DNA from: Rapana venosa
Lineage: Eukaryota > Mollusca > Gastropoda > Neogastropoda > Muricidae
Reading direction: 5' to 3'
NCBI GenBank assembly: GCA_028751875.1
Contig: CM054153.1
Location: 7,272,150-7,336,149, forward strand
Length of the DNA: 64,000 nt
Shown here: in pieces, positions 1 to 12,800 of the stretch
Position numbering within the stretch: position 1 is the stretch's first letter
How the letters are laid out: each line of letters starts with the position of its first letter
Position numbers and translations under genes: made by a program
The notes under the pieces: model-generated
What the model was told of the DNA's origin: nothing
Database searches by the model: none
Seen by the model: only the letters and a program-made list of their open reading frames with translations

Positions 1-210
<210 letters not shown>

Positions 211-3200
211 TTTTTACTTTTGAAATCACTGAAGCTGTAGCTATGGTACACGGAGTGTATTTGAATGATACATTATTATGCAATCTTCAGCTAAATGGTG
301 TGAGGTGGCTGTTTTGTATCTTTTGCAGGGTGGTTCTTTTTCTATGGGGAGGGGTCAGGATGGTGCATCCCTGTAATCAGAAGCTCTAATTATGGTTGGT
401 GCTACGTAAACTTACTCTTTTGACTCAGAGCTAGCCACTTGTGATTCCCGGTTGGAACGGCTGGTTTGCTGCACACAGGCTAGCCAGAATGATCCTGTGC
501 CTTGGTCACCTTGTAGGTTTTAGACATTACAGTTATGGTGTGCACGCGTTGTAAATGAATAGAGCTGTTTTTTCTGCGAAGGTAGCATTGTGGGCTGGAA
601 CGTGTATTAAACTGCTATGGGGGCTAGTTTGTGACTCATTGAAGGCTTATCCCTGTGCTATGGTGAAGGTGCTAGATTTGTAAATCCTTTTGCAGAGCAA
701 AGTGCTAGGTGGTGGCTAGTGTGACTCTTTGTAATCAGCTTGTGTATGGTGGTGGTAGGCTAGGTTTGTGACTCTTTCGCAGTGTTTTGTGCTATGGTGG
801 GGCGGCTAGGTTTGTGACTCTTTTGCAGAGCTGTGCTATGGTGGGGTGGCTAGGTTTGTGACTCTTTGCAGAGCTGTCTATGGTGGGGTGGCTGGGTTTT
901 GTGACTCTTTTGCAGAGCTGTGCTATGGTGGGGCGGCTAGGTTTGTGACTCTTGTGACTCAGAGCTGTGCTATGGTGGGGTGGCTAGGTTTGTGACTCTT
1001 TTGCAGAGCTGTACTATGGTAGGGTGGCTAGGTTTGTGACTCTTTTGCAGAGCTGTACTATGGTGGGGTGGCTAGGTTTGTGACTCTTTTGCAGAGCTGT
1101 ACTCTGTACTATGGTGGGGCAGCTAGGTTTGTGACTCTTTCGCAGAGCTGTACTCTGTGCTATGGTGGGGCGGCTAGGTTTATGACTCTTTTGCAGAGCT
1201 GTACTATGGTGGGGCAGCTAGGTTTGTGACTCTTTCGCAGAGCTGTACTCTGTGCTATGGTGGGGTGGCTAGGTTTGTGACTCTTTTACAGAGCTGTACT
1301 CTGTGCTATGGTGAGGTGGCTAGGTTTGTGACTCTTTTGCAGAGCTGTGCTATGGTGGGGCAGCTAGGTTTGTGACTCTTTTGCAGAGCTGTACTATAGT
1401 GGGGCGGCTAGGTTTGTGACTCTTTTATGCAGACTGTGCTATGGTGGGGTGGCTAGGTTTGTGACTCTTTTACAGAGCTGTACTCTGTGCTATGGTGAGG
1501 TGGCTAGGTTTGTGACTCTTTTGCAGAGCTGTGCTATGGTGGGGTGGCTAGGTTTGTGACTTTTGCAGAGCTGTGCTATGGTGGGGTGGCTAGGTTTGTG
1601 ACTCTTTTGCAGAGCTGTGCTATGGTGGGGTGGCTAGGTTTGTGACTCTTTTGCAGAGCTGTGCTATGGTGGGGTGCTAGGTTTGTGTGACTCTTGTGCT
1701 CATGAGCTGTGCTATGGTGGGGTGGCTAGGTTTGTGACTCTTTGTCTCAGAGCTGTGCTATGGTGGGGTGGCTAGGTTTGTGACTCTTTGTAACTCAGAG
1801 CTGTGCTATGGTGGGTGGCTAGTTTGTACTCTTTGACAGAGCTGTGCTATGGTGGGGTCAGCTAGGTTTGTGACTCTTTTGCACTTGTATGTGGGGTAGG
1901 TTTTGATCTTGATCGGAAAGCTGTGCTGAGATGGTAGGCGCTAGTATTGATCCTTTGCAGAGCTGTACTAGTGGCTAGTTTGTGACTCTTTCAAGCTGTT
2001 CTGCTATGGATCTAGTTTGACCTGAAGCAGATGCTCTGTCTATGGTTAGGCGGCTAGGTTTGTGACTCTTTGTTCAGAGCTGTCATTAGCGCTAGGTTGT
2101 GACTCTTTATAGAGCTTAGTGTGCTATGGTGGGGCTGGTTTGTGACTCTTTGCAACTTAGTAGCTTGTTGGTGGGCGTGCTAGTTTGTGACTCTTTGACA
2201 GAGCTGTGCTATGTGGGGTGTGGTAGTTGTGACTCTTTTGCAGAGCTGTGCTATGGTGGGGTGGCTAGGTTTGTACCTTGCAATGTAGTGGGCTGTTGTG
2301 CTCTTTTGCAGAGCTTTGCTAATGGTCAGTTTGGACTTTTGCAGAGCTGTAGTGGTGGCTAGGTATGATGACACTTTCGCAGAGCTCGTGCTATGGTGGG
2401 GCAGCTAGGTTGTGATCTATGTAACGTGATTACATATGGTGGGGCGTTAGGTTTGTGACTCTTTGTAACTCAGAGCTTGTTGCTATGGTTGGGGCAGCTA
2501 GTTTGTGACTCTTTGCAGACGTGTTGTGCTAGTTGTGATGTTATGTGGAGGTGCTAGGTTTGTGACTCTTTGAACAGAGCTGTCTATGGTGGGGTGGCTA
2601 GGTTTGTGACTCTTTTGCAGAGCTGACTTGCTATGGTGGGGTGGCTAGGTTTGTGACTCTTTTGCAGAGCTGTGCTATGGTGGGGTGTGCTAGGTTTGTG
2701 ACTCTTTTGCAGAGCTGTACTATGGTGGGTGGCTAGGTTTGTGACTCTTTTGCAGAGCTGTTAGTGCGTATTGTGACTTTGCAGACTGTCTTGGCGGCTA
2801 GGTTTGTGACTCTTTGCGAGCGTAGAGGTGGGCGGCTGGTTACTCTTGGTGTACTATGGTGGGGCGGCTAGGTTTGTGACTCTTTTGCAGAGCTGTGCTA
2901 TGGTGGGGCGGCTAGGTTTGTGACTCTTTTGCAAATCTGTGCTATGGTGGGGCAGCTAGGTTTGTGACTCTTTTGCAAAGCTGTGCTATGGTGGGGTGGC
3001 TAGGTTTGTGACTCTTTGTAACTCAGAGCTGTGCTATGGTGGGGTGGCTAGGTTTGTGACTCTTTTGCAGAGCTGTGCTATAGTGGGGTGGCTAGGTTTG
3101 TGACTCTTTTGCAGAGCTGTGCTATGGTGGGGCGGCTAGGTTTGTGACTCTTTCGCAAAGCTGTGCTCTGTGCTATGGTGGGGCGGTTAGGTTTGTGACT

Positions 3201-6200
3201 CTTTCGCAAAGCTGTGCTCTGTGCTATGGTGAGGCGGCTAGGTTTGTGACTCTTTTGCAGAGCTGTCTTATGGTGGTGGGGCTAGGTTTGTGACTCTTTG
3301 CAGAGCTGTGCTATGGTGGGGTGGTAGGTTTGTGACTCTTTTGCAGAGCTGTGCTCTGTACTATGGTGGGGCGGCTAGGTTTGTGACTCTTTTGCAGAGC
3401 TGTGCTATGGTGGGGCGGCTAGGTTTGTGACTCTTTGTAACTCAGAGCTGTGCTATGGTGGGGCGGCTAGGTTTGTGACCCTTTTGCAGAGCTGTGCTAT
3501 GGTGGGTGGCTAGGTTTGTGACTCTTTTGCAGAGCTGTGCTATGGTGGGGTGGCTAGGTTTGTGACTCTTTGTAACTCAGAGCTGTGCTATGGTGGGGTG
3601 GCTAGGTTTGTGACTCTTTTGCAGAGCTGTGCTATAGTGGGGTGGCTAGGTTTGTGACTCTTTTGCAGAGCTGTGCTATGGTGGGGCGGCTAGGTTTGTG
3701 ACTCTTTCGCAAAGCTGTGCTCTGTGCTATGGTGGGGCGGTTAGGTTTGTGACTCTTTCGCAAAGCTGTGCTCTGTGCTTTGGTGAGGCGGCTAGGTTTG
3801 TGACTCTTTTAAGCAGAGCTGTGCTATAGTGGGGTGGCTAGGTTTGTGACTCTTTTGCAGAGCTGTGCTATGGTGGGGCGGCTAGGTTTGTGACTCTTTC
3901 GCAAAGCTGTGCTCTGTGCTATGGTGGGGCGGCTAGGTTTGTGACTCTTTCGCAGAGCTGTGCTATGGTGGGGCGGCTAGGTTTGTGACTCTTTTACAGA
4001 GCTGTACTCTGTGCTATGGTGGGGTGGCTAGGTTTGTGACTCTTTCGCAGAGCTGTGCTATGGTGGGGCAGCTAGGTTTGTGACTCTTTCGCAGAGCTGT
4101 ACTATGGTGGGGCGGCTAGGTTTGTGACTCTTTGTAACTCAGAGCTGTGCTCTGGTGGGGCAGCTAGGTTTGTGACTCTTTTACAGAGCTGTGCTATGGT
4201 GGGGCAGCTAGGTTTGTGACTCTTTGTAACTCAGAGCTGTACTATGGTGGGGCAGTTAGGTTTGTGACTCTTTGTAACTCAGAGCTGTGCTATGGTGGGG
4301 CAGCTAGGTTTGTGACTCTTTCGCAGAGCTGTACTCTGTGCTATGGTGGGGTGGCTAGGTTTGTGACTCTTTTGCAGAGCTGTACTATGGTGGGGTGGCT
4401 AGGTTTGTGACTCTTTTGCAGAGCTGTACTATGGTGGGGCAGCTAGGTTTGTGACTCTTTGTAACTCAGAGCTGTACTATGGTGGGGTGGCTAGGTTTGT
4501 GACTCTTTTGCAGAGCTGTACTATGGTGGGGGGCTAGGTTTGTGACTCTTTTGCAGAGCTGTACTGCTATGGTGGGTGGCTAGGTTTGTGACTCTTTTGC
4601 AGAGCTGTGCTATGGTGGGTGGCTAGGTTTGTGACTCTTTTGCAGAGCTGTAGCTATGGTGGGGTGGCTAGGTTTGTGACTCTTTTGCAGAGCTGTCTAT
4701 GGTGGGGTGGCTAGGTTTGTGACTCTTTTGCTAGAGCTGTGCTATGGTGGGTGGCTAGGTTTGTGACTCTTTTGCAGAGCTGTGCTATGGTGGGGGCTAG
4801 GTTTGTGACTCTTTGTAACTCAGAGCTGTGCTATGGTGGGGGGCTAGGTTTGTGACTCTTTTGCAGAGCTGTGCTATGGTGGGGCGGCTAGGTTTGTGAC
4901 TCTTTGCAGAGCTGTGCTATGGTGGTCGGTGTGCTAGGTTTGTGACTCTTTTGCAGAGCTGTGCTATGGTGGGGGGCTAGGTTTGTGACTCTTTAATCAG
5001 AGCTGTGCTATGGTGGGTGGCTAGGTTTGTGACTCTTTTGCAGAGCTGTGCTATGGTGGGGTGGCTAGGTTTGTGACTCTTTTGTCAGAGCTTGTGCTAT
5101 GGTTTTGGTGTGGTGGCGCTAGGTTTGTGACTCTTTGTAACTCAGAGCTGTGCTATGGTGGGGTGGCTAGGTTTGTGACTCTTTTGCAGAGCTGTGCTAT
5201 GGTGGGGTGGCTAGGTTTGTGACTCTTTTGCAGAGCTGTGCTATGGTGGGGTGGCTAGGTTTGTGACACTTTCGCAGAGCTGTGCTATGGTGGGGCAGCT
5301 AGGTTTGTGACTCTTTGTAACTCAGAGCTGTACTATGGTGGGGCAGTTAGGTTTGTGACTCTTTGTAACTCAGAGCTGTGCTATGGTGGGGCAGCTAGGT
5401 TTGTGACTCTTTGCAGAGCTGCTTGTCTATGGTGGGGTGGCTAGGTTTGTGACTCTTTGCAGATGCTTGTACTATGAGTGGGTGGCTAGGTTGTGACTCT
5501 TTTGCAGAGCTGTTATGGTGGGGGGCTAGGTTTGTGACTCTTTTGCAGAGCTGTGCTATGGTGGGGCGGCTAGGTTTGTGACTCTTTTTCAGAGCTGTCT
5601 ACTGTCTATGGTGGGTGGCTAGGTTTGTGACTCTTTTGCAGAGCTGTGCTATGGTGGGGTGGCTAGGTTTGTGACTCTTTGACAGAGCTGTGCTATGGTG
5701 GGGTGGCTAGGTTTGTGACTCTTTGTACCAGAGCTGTGCTATGAATGAGTGGCTAAGTTTGTGATTTTTGCAGGCTGCTGCTATGGTGGGCGGCTAGGTT
5801 GTGACTTTCGCAGTAGCTCTGGTAGCTTGACGTCCACTTAGGTGGGCGGCTTAGGTTTGTGACTCTTTGTTCGCAAGCTGTGCTCTGTGCTATGGTGAGG
5901 GGGCTAGGTTTGTGACTCTTTCGCAAAGCTGTACTCTGTACTATGGTGAGGCGGCTAGGTTTGTGACTCTTTTGCAGAGCTGTGCTATGGTGGGGTGGCT
6001 AGGTTTGTGACTCTTTCGCAAAGCTGTGCTCTGTACTATGGTGGGGCGGCTAGGTTTGTGACTCTTTTGCAGAGCTGTGCTATGGTGGGGCGGCTAGGTT
6101 TGTGACTCTTTTACAGAGCTGTACTCTGTGCTATGGTGGGGTGGCTAGGTTTGTGACTCTTTCGCAGAGCTGTGCTATGGTGGGGCAGCTAGGTTTGTGA

Positions 6201-7392
6201 CTCTTTCGCAGAGCTGTACTATGGTGGGGCGGCTAGGTTTGTGACTCTTTGTAACTCAGAGCTGTGCTTGGTGGGGGGCTAGGTTTGTGACTCTTTGTCA
6301 GAGCTGTGCTATGGTGGGGCGCTAGGTTTGTGACTCTTTGTGACTCAGAGCTGTCTATGGTTGGTGGCTAGGTTTGTGACTCTTTGTAACTCAGAGCTGT
6401 GCTATGGTGGGGCAGCTAGGTTTGTGACTCTTTCGCAGAGCTGTACTCTGTGCTATGGTGGGGTGGCTAGGTTTGTGACTCTTTTGCAGAGCTGTACTAT
6501 GGTGGGGTGGCTAGGTTTGTGACTCTTTTGCAGAGCTGTACTATGGTGGGGCGGCTAGGTTTGTGACTCTTTGTAACTCAGAGCTGTACTATGGTGGGGT
6601 GGCTAGGTTTGTGACTCTTTTGCAGAGCTGTACTATGGTGGGGTGGCTAGGTTTGTGACTCTTTTACAGAGCTGTACTCTGTGCTATGGTGAGGTGGCTA
6701 GGTTTGTGACTCTTTTGCAGAGCTGTGCTATGGTGAGGTGGCTAGGTTTGTGACTCTTTTGCAGAGCTGTACTATGGTGGGGCGGCTAGGTTTGTGACTT
6801 TTTTGCAGAGCTGAACTCTGTGCTATGGTGGGGCGGCTAGGTTTGTGACTCTTTTACAGAGCTGTACTCTGTGCTATGGTCGGGTGGCTAGGTTTGTGAC
6901 TCTTTTGCAGAGCTGTGCTATGGTGGGGCGGCTAGGTTTGTGACTCTTTGTAACTCAGAGCTGTGCTATGGTGGGGTGGCTAGGTTTGTGACTCTTTTGC
7001 AGAGCTGTGCTATGGTGGGGCGGCTAGGTTTGTGACTCATTCGCAGAGCTGTGCTATGGTGGGGTGTCTAGGTTTGTGACTCTTTGTGACTCAGAGCTGT
7101 GCTATGGTGGGGTGGCTAGGTTTGTGACTCTTTGTAACTCAGAGCTGTGCTATGGTGGGGTGGCTAGGTTTGTGACTCTTTGTAACTCAGAGCTGTGCTA
7201 TGGTGGGGTGGCTAGGTTTGTGACTCTTTGTAACGCAGAGCTGTGCTATGGTGGGGCGGCTAGGTTTGTGACTCTTTGTAACTCAGAGCTGTGCTATGGT
7301 GGGGTGGCTAGGTTTGTGACTCTTTTGCAGAGCTGTGCTATGGTGGGGTGGCTAGGTTTGTGACTCTTTGTAACTCAGAGCTGTGCTATGGT

Positions 7393-7670
7393 AATAATAA
7401 TAATAATAATGTATGGAATTTATATAGCGCTGAATCTTGTAAAGCAACAAATCAAAGCGCTCCGATTTGAATTCGGGCTGCTCTCCCCGGGGAGAGCGGG
7501 AGAACGCGTCGCCACTTAGCGCTGCGCCACCCTTTCACCCTTTTTTTTTTTTTTCTGCAGCTGTATTTGTTTCCCTATCAGAGTGGCTTTTTCTAAGAAT
7601 TTTGCCAAGGACAACTCTCTTGTTGCCGTGGGTTTTTTTACATGCGCTAAATAATTACGTGTAACACACG

Positions 7671-7701
<31 letters not shown>

Positions 7702-7840
7702 TAGCGCCCAGACCACCACTCATGGTCTAATGGATGGGGGAAAAATTTCCGGTCCAAACGGGGTACGAACCGCCGCACACTTCAGACCCGGACTTTTCGC
7801 TTTCTAGACAGGCGCGTTACCTTTAGACCACCGATCCATC
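7393..7840 (-). mobile_element. Composite SINE inserted in the satellite, copy 1
   Basis: Read on the minus strand: a tRNA-like head (TGGTCTAAAGGTAACG A box; GGTTCGTACCCC B box) and body (7840-7555), a poly-A run (7554-7541), then a second tRNA-like head (GGTGGCGCAGCGCTAAGTGG) whose 3' end is the LINE-type tail AGCGCTATATAAATTCCATA and (ATT)n to 7393. Flanked by a 10-bp direct repeat GTGCTATGGT (7383-7392 and 7841-7850), which may be a target-site duplication or just the satellite phase. Confidence 0.88.
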
Positions 7841-9391
7841 GTGCTATGGTGGGGTGGCTAGGTTTGTGACTCTTTGTAACTCAGAGCTGTGCTATGGTGG
7901 GGTGGCTAGGTTTGTGACTCTTTTCCAGAGCTGTACTATGGTGGGGCGGCTAGGTTTGTGACTCTTTGTAACTCAGAGCTGTGCTATGGTGGGGCGGCTA
8001 GGTTTGTGACTCTTTGTGACTCAGAGCTGTGCTATGGTGGGGCGGCTAGGTTTGTGACTCTTTCGCAGAGCTGTACTCTGTGCTATGGTTAGGCGGCTAG
8101 GTTTGTGACTCTTTTGCAGAGCTGTGCTATGGTGGGGTGGCTAGGTTTGTGACTCTTTGTAACTCAGAGCTGTGCTATGGTGGGGCGGCTAGGCTTGTGA
8201 CTCTTTCGCAGAGCTGTGCTATGGTGGGCGGCTAGGTTTGTGACTCTTTCGCAGAGCTGTACTCTGTGCTATGGTTAGGCGGCTAGGTTTGTGACTCTTT
8301 TGCAGAGCTGTACTATGGTGGGGCGGCTAGGTTTGTGACTCTTTGTGACTCAGAGCTGTGCTATGGTGGGGTGGCTAGGTTTGTGACTCTTTGTGACTCA
8401 GAGCTGTGCTATGGTGGGGTGGCTAGGTTTGTGACTCTTTTGCAGAGCTGTGCTATGGTGGGGTGGCTAGGTTTGTGACTCTTTTGCAGAGCTGTGCTAT
8501 GGTGGGGTGGCTAGGTTTGTGACTCTTTTGCAGAGCTGTGCTATGGTGGGGTGGCTAGGTTTGTGACTCTTTGTGACTCAGAGCTGTGCTATGGTGGGGT
8601 GGCTAGGTTTGTGACTCTTTTGCAGAGCTGTGCTATGGTGGGGTGGCTAGGTTTGTGACTCTTTTGCAGAGCTGTACTCTGTGCTATGGTGGGGTGGCTA
8701 GGTTTGTGACTCTTTCGCAGAGCTGTACTATGGTGGGGTGGCTAGGTTTGTGACTCTTTTGCAGAGCTGTACTATGGTGGGGTGGCTAGGTTTGTGACTC
8801 TTTTGCAGAGCTGTACTATGGTGGGGTGGCTAGGTTTGTGACTCTTTTGCAGAGCTGTACTATGTGCTATGGTGGGGCAGCTAGGTTTGTGACTCTTTGT
8901 AACTCAGAGCTGTGCTATGGTGGGGTGGCTAGGTTTGTGACTCTTTGTAACTCAGAGCTGTGCTATGGTGGGGCAGCTAGGTTTGTGACTCTTTCGCAGA
9001 GCTGTACTCTGTGCTATGGTTAGGCGGCTAGGTTTGTGACTCTTTTGCAGAGCTGTACTATGGTGGGGCGGCTAGGTTTGTGACTCTTTTGCAGAGCTGT
9101 GCTATGGTGGGGTGGCTAGGTTTGTGACTCTTTGTAACTCAGAGCTGTGCTATGGTGGGGTGGCTAGGTTTGTGACTCATTCGCAGAGCTGTGCTATGGT
9201 GGGGCAGCTAGGTTTGTGAGTCTTTTGCAGAGCTGTACTCTGTGCTATGGTTAGGCGGCTAGGTTTGTGACTCTTTGTAACTCAGAGCTGTGCTATGGTG
9301 GGGTGGCTAGGTTTGTGACTCTTTTGCAGAGCTGTGCTATGGTGGGGTGGCTAGGTTTGTGACTCTTTGTAACTCAGAGCTGTGCTATGGT

Positions 9392-9657
9392 AATAATAAT
9401 AATAATAATGTATGGAATTTATATAGCGCTGAATCTTGTAAAGCAACATCAAAGCGCTCAGATTTAAATTCGGGCTGCTCTCCCGGGGAGAGCTGGTGAG
9501 AACGCGTCGCCACTTAGCGCTGCGCCACTCCTTTCACTTTTTTTTTTTTTTGCAGCTGTATTTGTTTCCTACAGGTGGCTTTTTCTAAGATTTGCCTAGG
9601 GACAACTCTCTTGTTGCGTGGGTTTTTTTACGTGCGCTAAATATTACGTGTACACAG

Positions 9658-9688
<31 letters not shown>

Positions 9689-9814
9689 TAGCGCCAGACA
9701 CCCCTCATGGTCTAATGATGGGGGAAAATTCGGTCAAGGGTGTGACCTGCCGCAACTTCATGACCGGACTTTTCGTTCTATGACAGGGCGTTACCTCTAG
9801 ACCACCGATCCATC
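9392..9814 (-). mobile_element. Composite SINE inserted in the satellite, copy 2
   Basis: Same element, orientation, satellite phase and 10-bp flanks (9382-9391, 9815-9824) as copy 1, 1999 bp downstream. It is shorter (423 against 448 bp) through many one- or two-base losses, often in short homopolymers. The identical flanks show that the SINE and its satellite surroundings were duplicated together; it did not insert twice. Confidence 0.88.
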
Positions 9815-12800
9815 GTGCTATGGTGGGGTGGCTAGGTTTGTGACTCTTTGTAACTCAGAGCTGTGCTATGGTGGGGTGGCTAGGTTTGTGACTCTTTTGC
9901 AGAGCTGTACTCTGTGCTATGGTGGGGCAGCTAGGTTTGTGACTCTTTTGCAGAGCTGTGCTATGGTGGGGTGGCTAGGTTTGTGACTCTTTTGCAGAGC
10001 TGTACTATGGTGGGGCGGCTAAGTTTGTGACTCTTTTGCAGAGCTGTGCTATGGTGGGGTGGCTAGGTTTGTGACTCTTTGTAACGCAGAGCTGTGCTAT
10101 GGTGGGGTGGCTAGGTTTTTGACTCTTTTGCAGAGCTGTGCTATGGTGGGGCAGCTAGGTTTGTGACTCTTTTGCAGAGCTGTGCTATGGTGGGGTGGCT
10201 AGGTTTGTGACTCTTTTGCAGAGCTGTGCTATGGTGGGGCGGCTAGGTTTGTGACTCTTTTGCAGAGCTGTGCTATGGTGAGGTGGCTAGGTTTGTGACT
10301 CTTTGTAACTCAGAGCTGTGCTATGGTGGGGCGGCTAGGTTTGTGACTCTTTTGCAGAGCTGTGCTATGGTGGGGTGGCTAGGTTTGTGACTCTTTTGCA
10401 GAGCTGTGCTATGGTGGGGTGGCTAGGTTTGTGACTCTTTGTAACTCAGAGCTGTGCTATGGTGGGGTGGCTAGGTTTGTGACTCTTTTGCAGAGCTGTG
10501 CTATGGTGGGGCGGCTAGGTTTGTGACTCTTTTACAAGGGTGCTTATGGTGGGGTGGCTAGGTTTGTGACTCTTTTGCAGAGCTGTACTATGGTGGGGTG
10601 GCTAGGTTTGTGACTCTTTTGCAGAGCTGTGCTATGGTGGGGCGGCTAGGTTTGTGACTCTTTTACAGAGCTGTACTCTGTGCTATGGTGGGGTGGCTAG
10701 GTTTGTGACTCTTTCGCAAAGCTGTGCTCTGTACTATGGTTAGGCGGCTAGGTTTGTGACTCTTTTGCAAAGCTGTACTATGGTTAGGCGGCTAGGTTTG
10801 TGACTCTTTTGCAGAGCTGTGCTATTGTGGGGCGGCTAGGTTTGTGATCTTTTACAGAGCTGTACTCTGTGCTATGGTGGGGTGGCTAGGTTTGTGACTC
10901 TTTTGCAGAGCTGTGCTATGGTGGGGTGGCTAGGTTTGTGACTCTTTGTGACTCAGAGCTGTGCTATGGTAGGCCGGCTAGGTTTGTGACTCTTTGTAAC
11001 TCAGAGCTGTGCTATGGTAGGCCGGCTAGGTTTGTGACTCTTTGTAACTCAGAGCTGTGCTGTGGTAGGCCGGCTAGGTTTGTGACTCTTTGTGACTCAG
11101 AGCTGTGCTATGGTGGGGCGGCTAGGTTTGTGACTCTTTGTGACTCAGAGCTGTGCTGTGGTAGGCCGGCTAGGTTTGTGACTCTTTGTAACGCAGAGCT
11201 GTGCTGTGGTAGGCCGGCTAGGTTTGTGACTCTTTGTAACGCAGAGCTGTGCTGTGGTAGGCCGGCTAGGTTTGTGACTCTTTCGCAGAGCTGTACTCTG
11301 TGCTATGGTGGGGCGGCTAGGTTTGTGACTCTTTTGCAGAGCTGTGCTATGGTGGGGTGGCTAGGTTTGTGACTCTTTTGCAGAGCTGTGCTATGGTGGG
11401 GTGGCTAGGTTTGTGACTCTTTTGCAGAGCTGTGCTATGGTGGGGTGGCTAGGTTTGTGACTTTCAGAGCTGTGTGCTATGGTGGGTGGCTAGGTTTGTG
11501 ACTCTTTTGCGAGCTGTCTCTGTGCTATGGTGGGGTGGCTAGGTTTGTGACTCTTTTGCAGACGCTGTCTATGGTGGGGTGGCTAGGTTTGTGACTCTTT
11601 GTCAGAGCTGTGCTATGGTGGGGTGGCTAGGTTTGTGACTTCTTTGTAACTGGCTAGTGCTATGGTGGGCGGCTAGGTTTGTGACCTTTTGCAGAGCTGT
11701 CTTGGTGGTTGGCTAGGTTTGTGACTCTTTTGCAGAGCTGTGCTATGGTGGGGCGGCTAGGTTTGTGACTCTTTGTAACTCAGAGCTGTGCTATGGTGGG
11801 GCGGCTAGGTTTGTGACCCTTTTGCAGAGCTGTACTATGGTGGGTGGCTAGGTTTGTGACTCTTTTGCAGAGCTGTACTATGGTGGGGCGGCTAGGTTTG
11901 TGACTCTTTTGCAGAGCTGTACTATGGTGGGGCGGCTAGGTTTGTGACTCTTTTGCAGAGCTGTACTATGGTGGGGCGGCTAGGTTTGTGACTCTTTTGC
12001 AGAGCTGTGCTATGGTGGGGTGGCTAGGTTTGTGACTCTTTTGCAGAGCTGTGCTCTGTACTATGGTGGGGCGGCTAGGTTTGTGACCCTTTCGCAAAGC
12101 TGTGCTCTGTACTATGGTGGGGCGGCTAGGTTTGTGACTCTTTTGCAGAGCTGTGCTATGGTGGGGTGGCTAGGTTTGTGACTCTTTTGCAGAGCTGTGC
12201 TCTGTACTATGGTGGGGCAGCTAGGTTTGTGACTCTTTTGCAGAGCTGTGCTATGGTGGGGCGGCTAGGTTTGTGACTCTTTGTAACTCAGAGCTGTGCT
12301 ATGGTGGGGCGGCTAGGTTTGTGACCCTTTTGCAGAGCTGTGCTATGGTGGGTGGCTAGGTTTGTGACTCTTTTGCAGAGCTGTACTATGGTGGGGTGGC
12401 TAGGTTTGTGACTCTTTTGCAGAGCTGTACTGTGCTATGGTGGGCGGCTAGGTTTGTGACTCTTTTGCAGAGCTGTACTATGGTGGGGCGGCTAGGTTTG
12501 TGACTCTTTTGCAGAGCTGTGCTATGGTGGGGCGGCTAGGTTTGTGACTCTTTGCAGAGCTTGCTTATTGGTGGGCGGCTAGGTTTGTGACTCTTTGCAG
12601 AGCTGTACTATGGTGGGCGGCTAGGTTTGTGACTCTTTCGCAAAGCTGTGCTCTGTACTATGGTTAGGCGGCTAGGTTTGTGACTCTTTCGCAGAGCTGT
12701 ACTATGGTTAGGCGGCTAGGTTTGTGACTCTTTTGTAGAGCTGTGCTATTGTGGGGCGGCTAGGTTTGTGACTCTTTTGCAGAGCTGTGCTATGGTGGGG

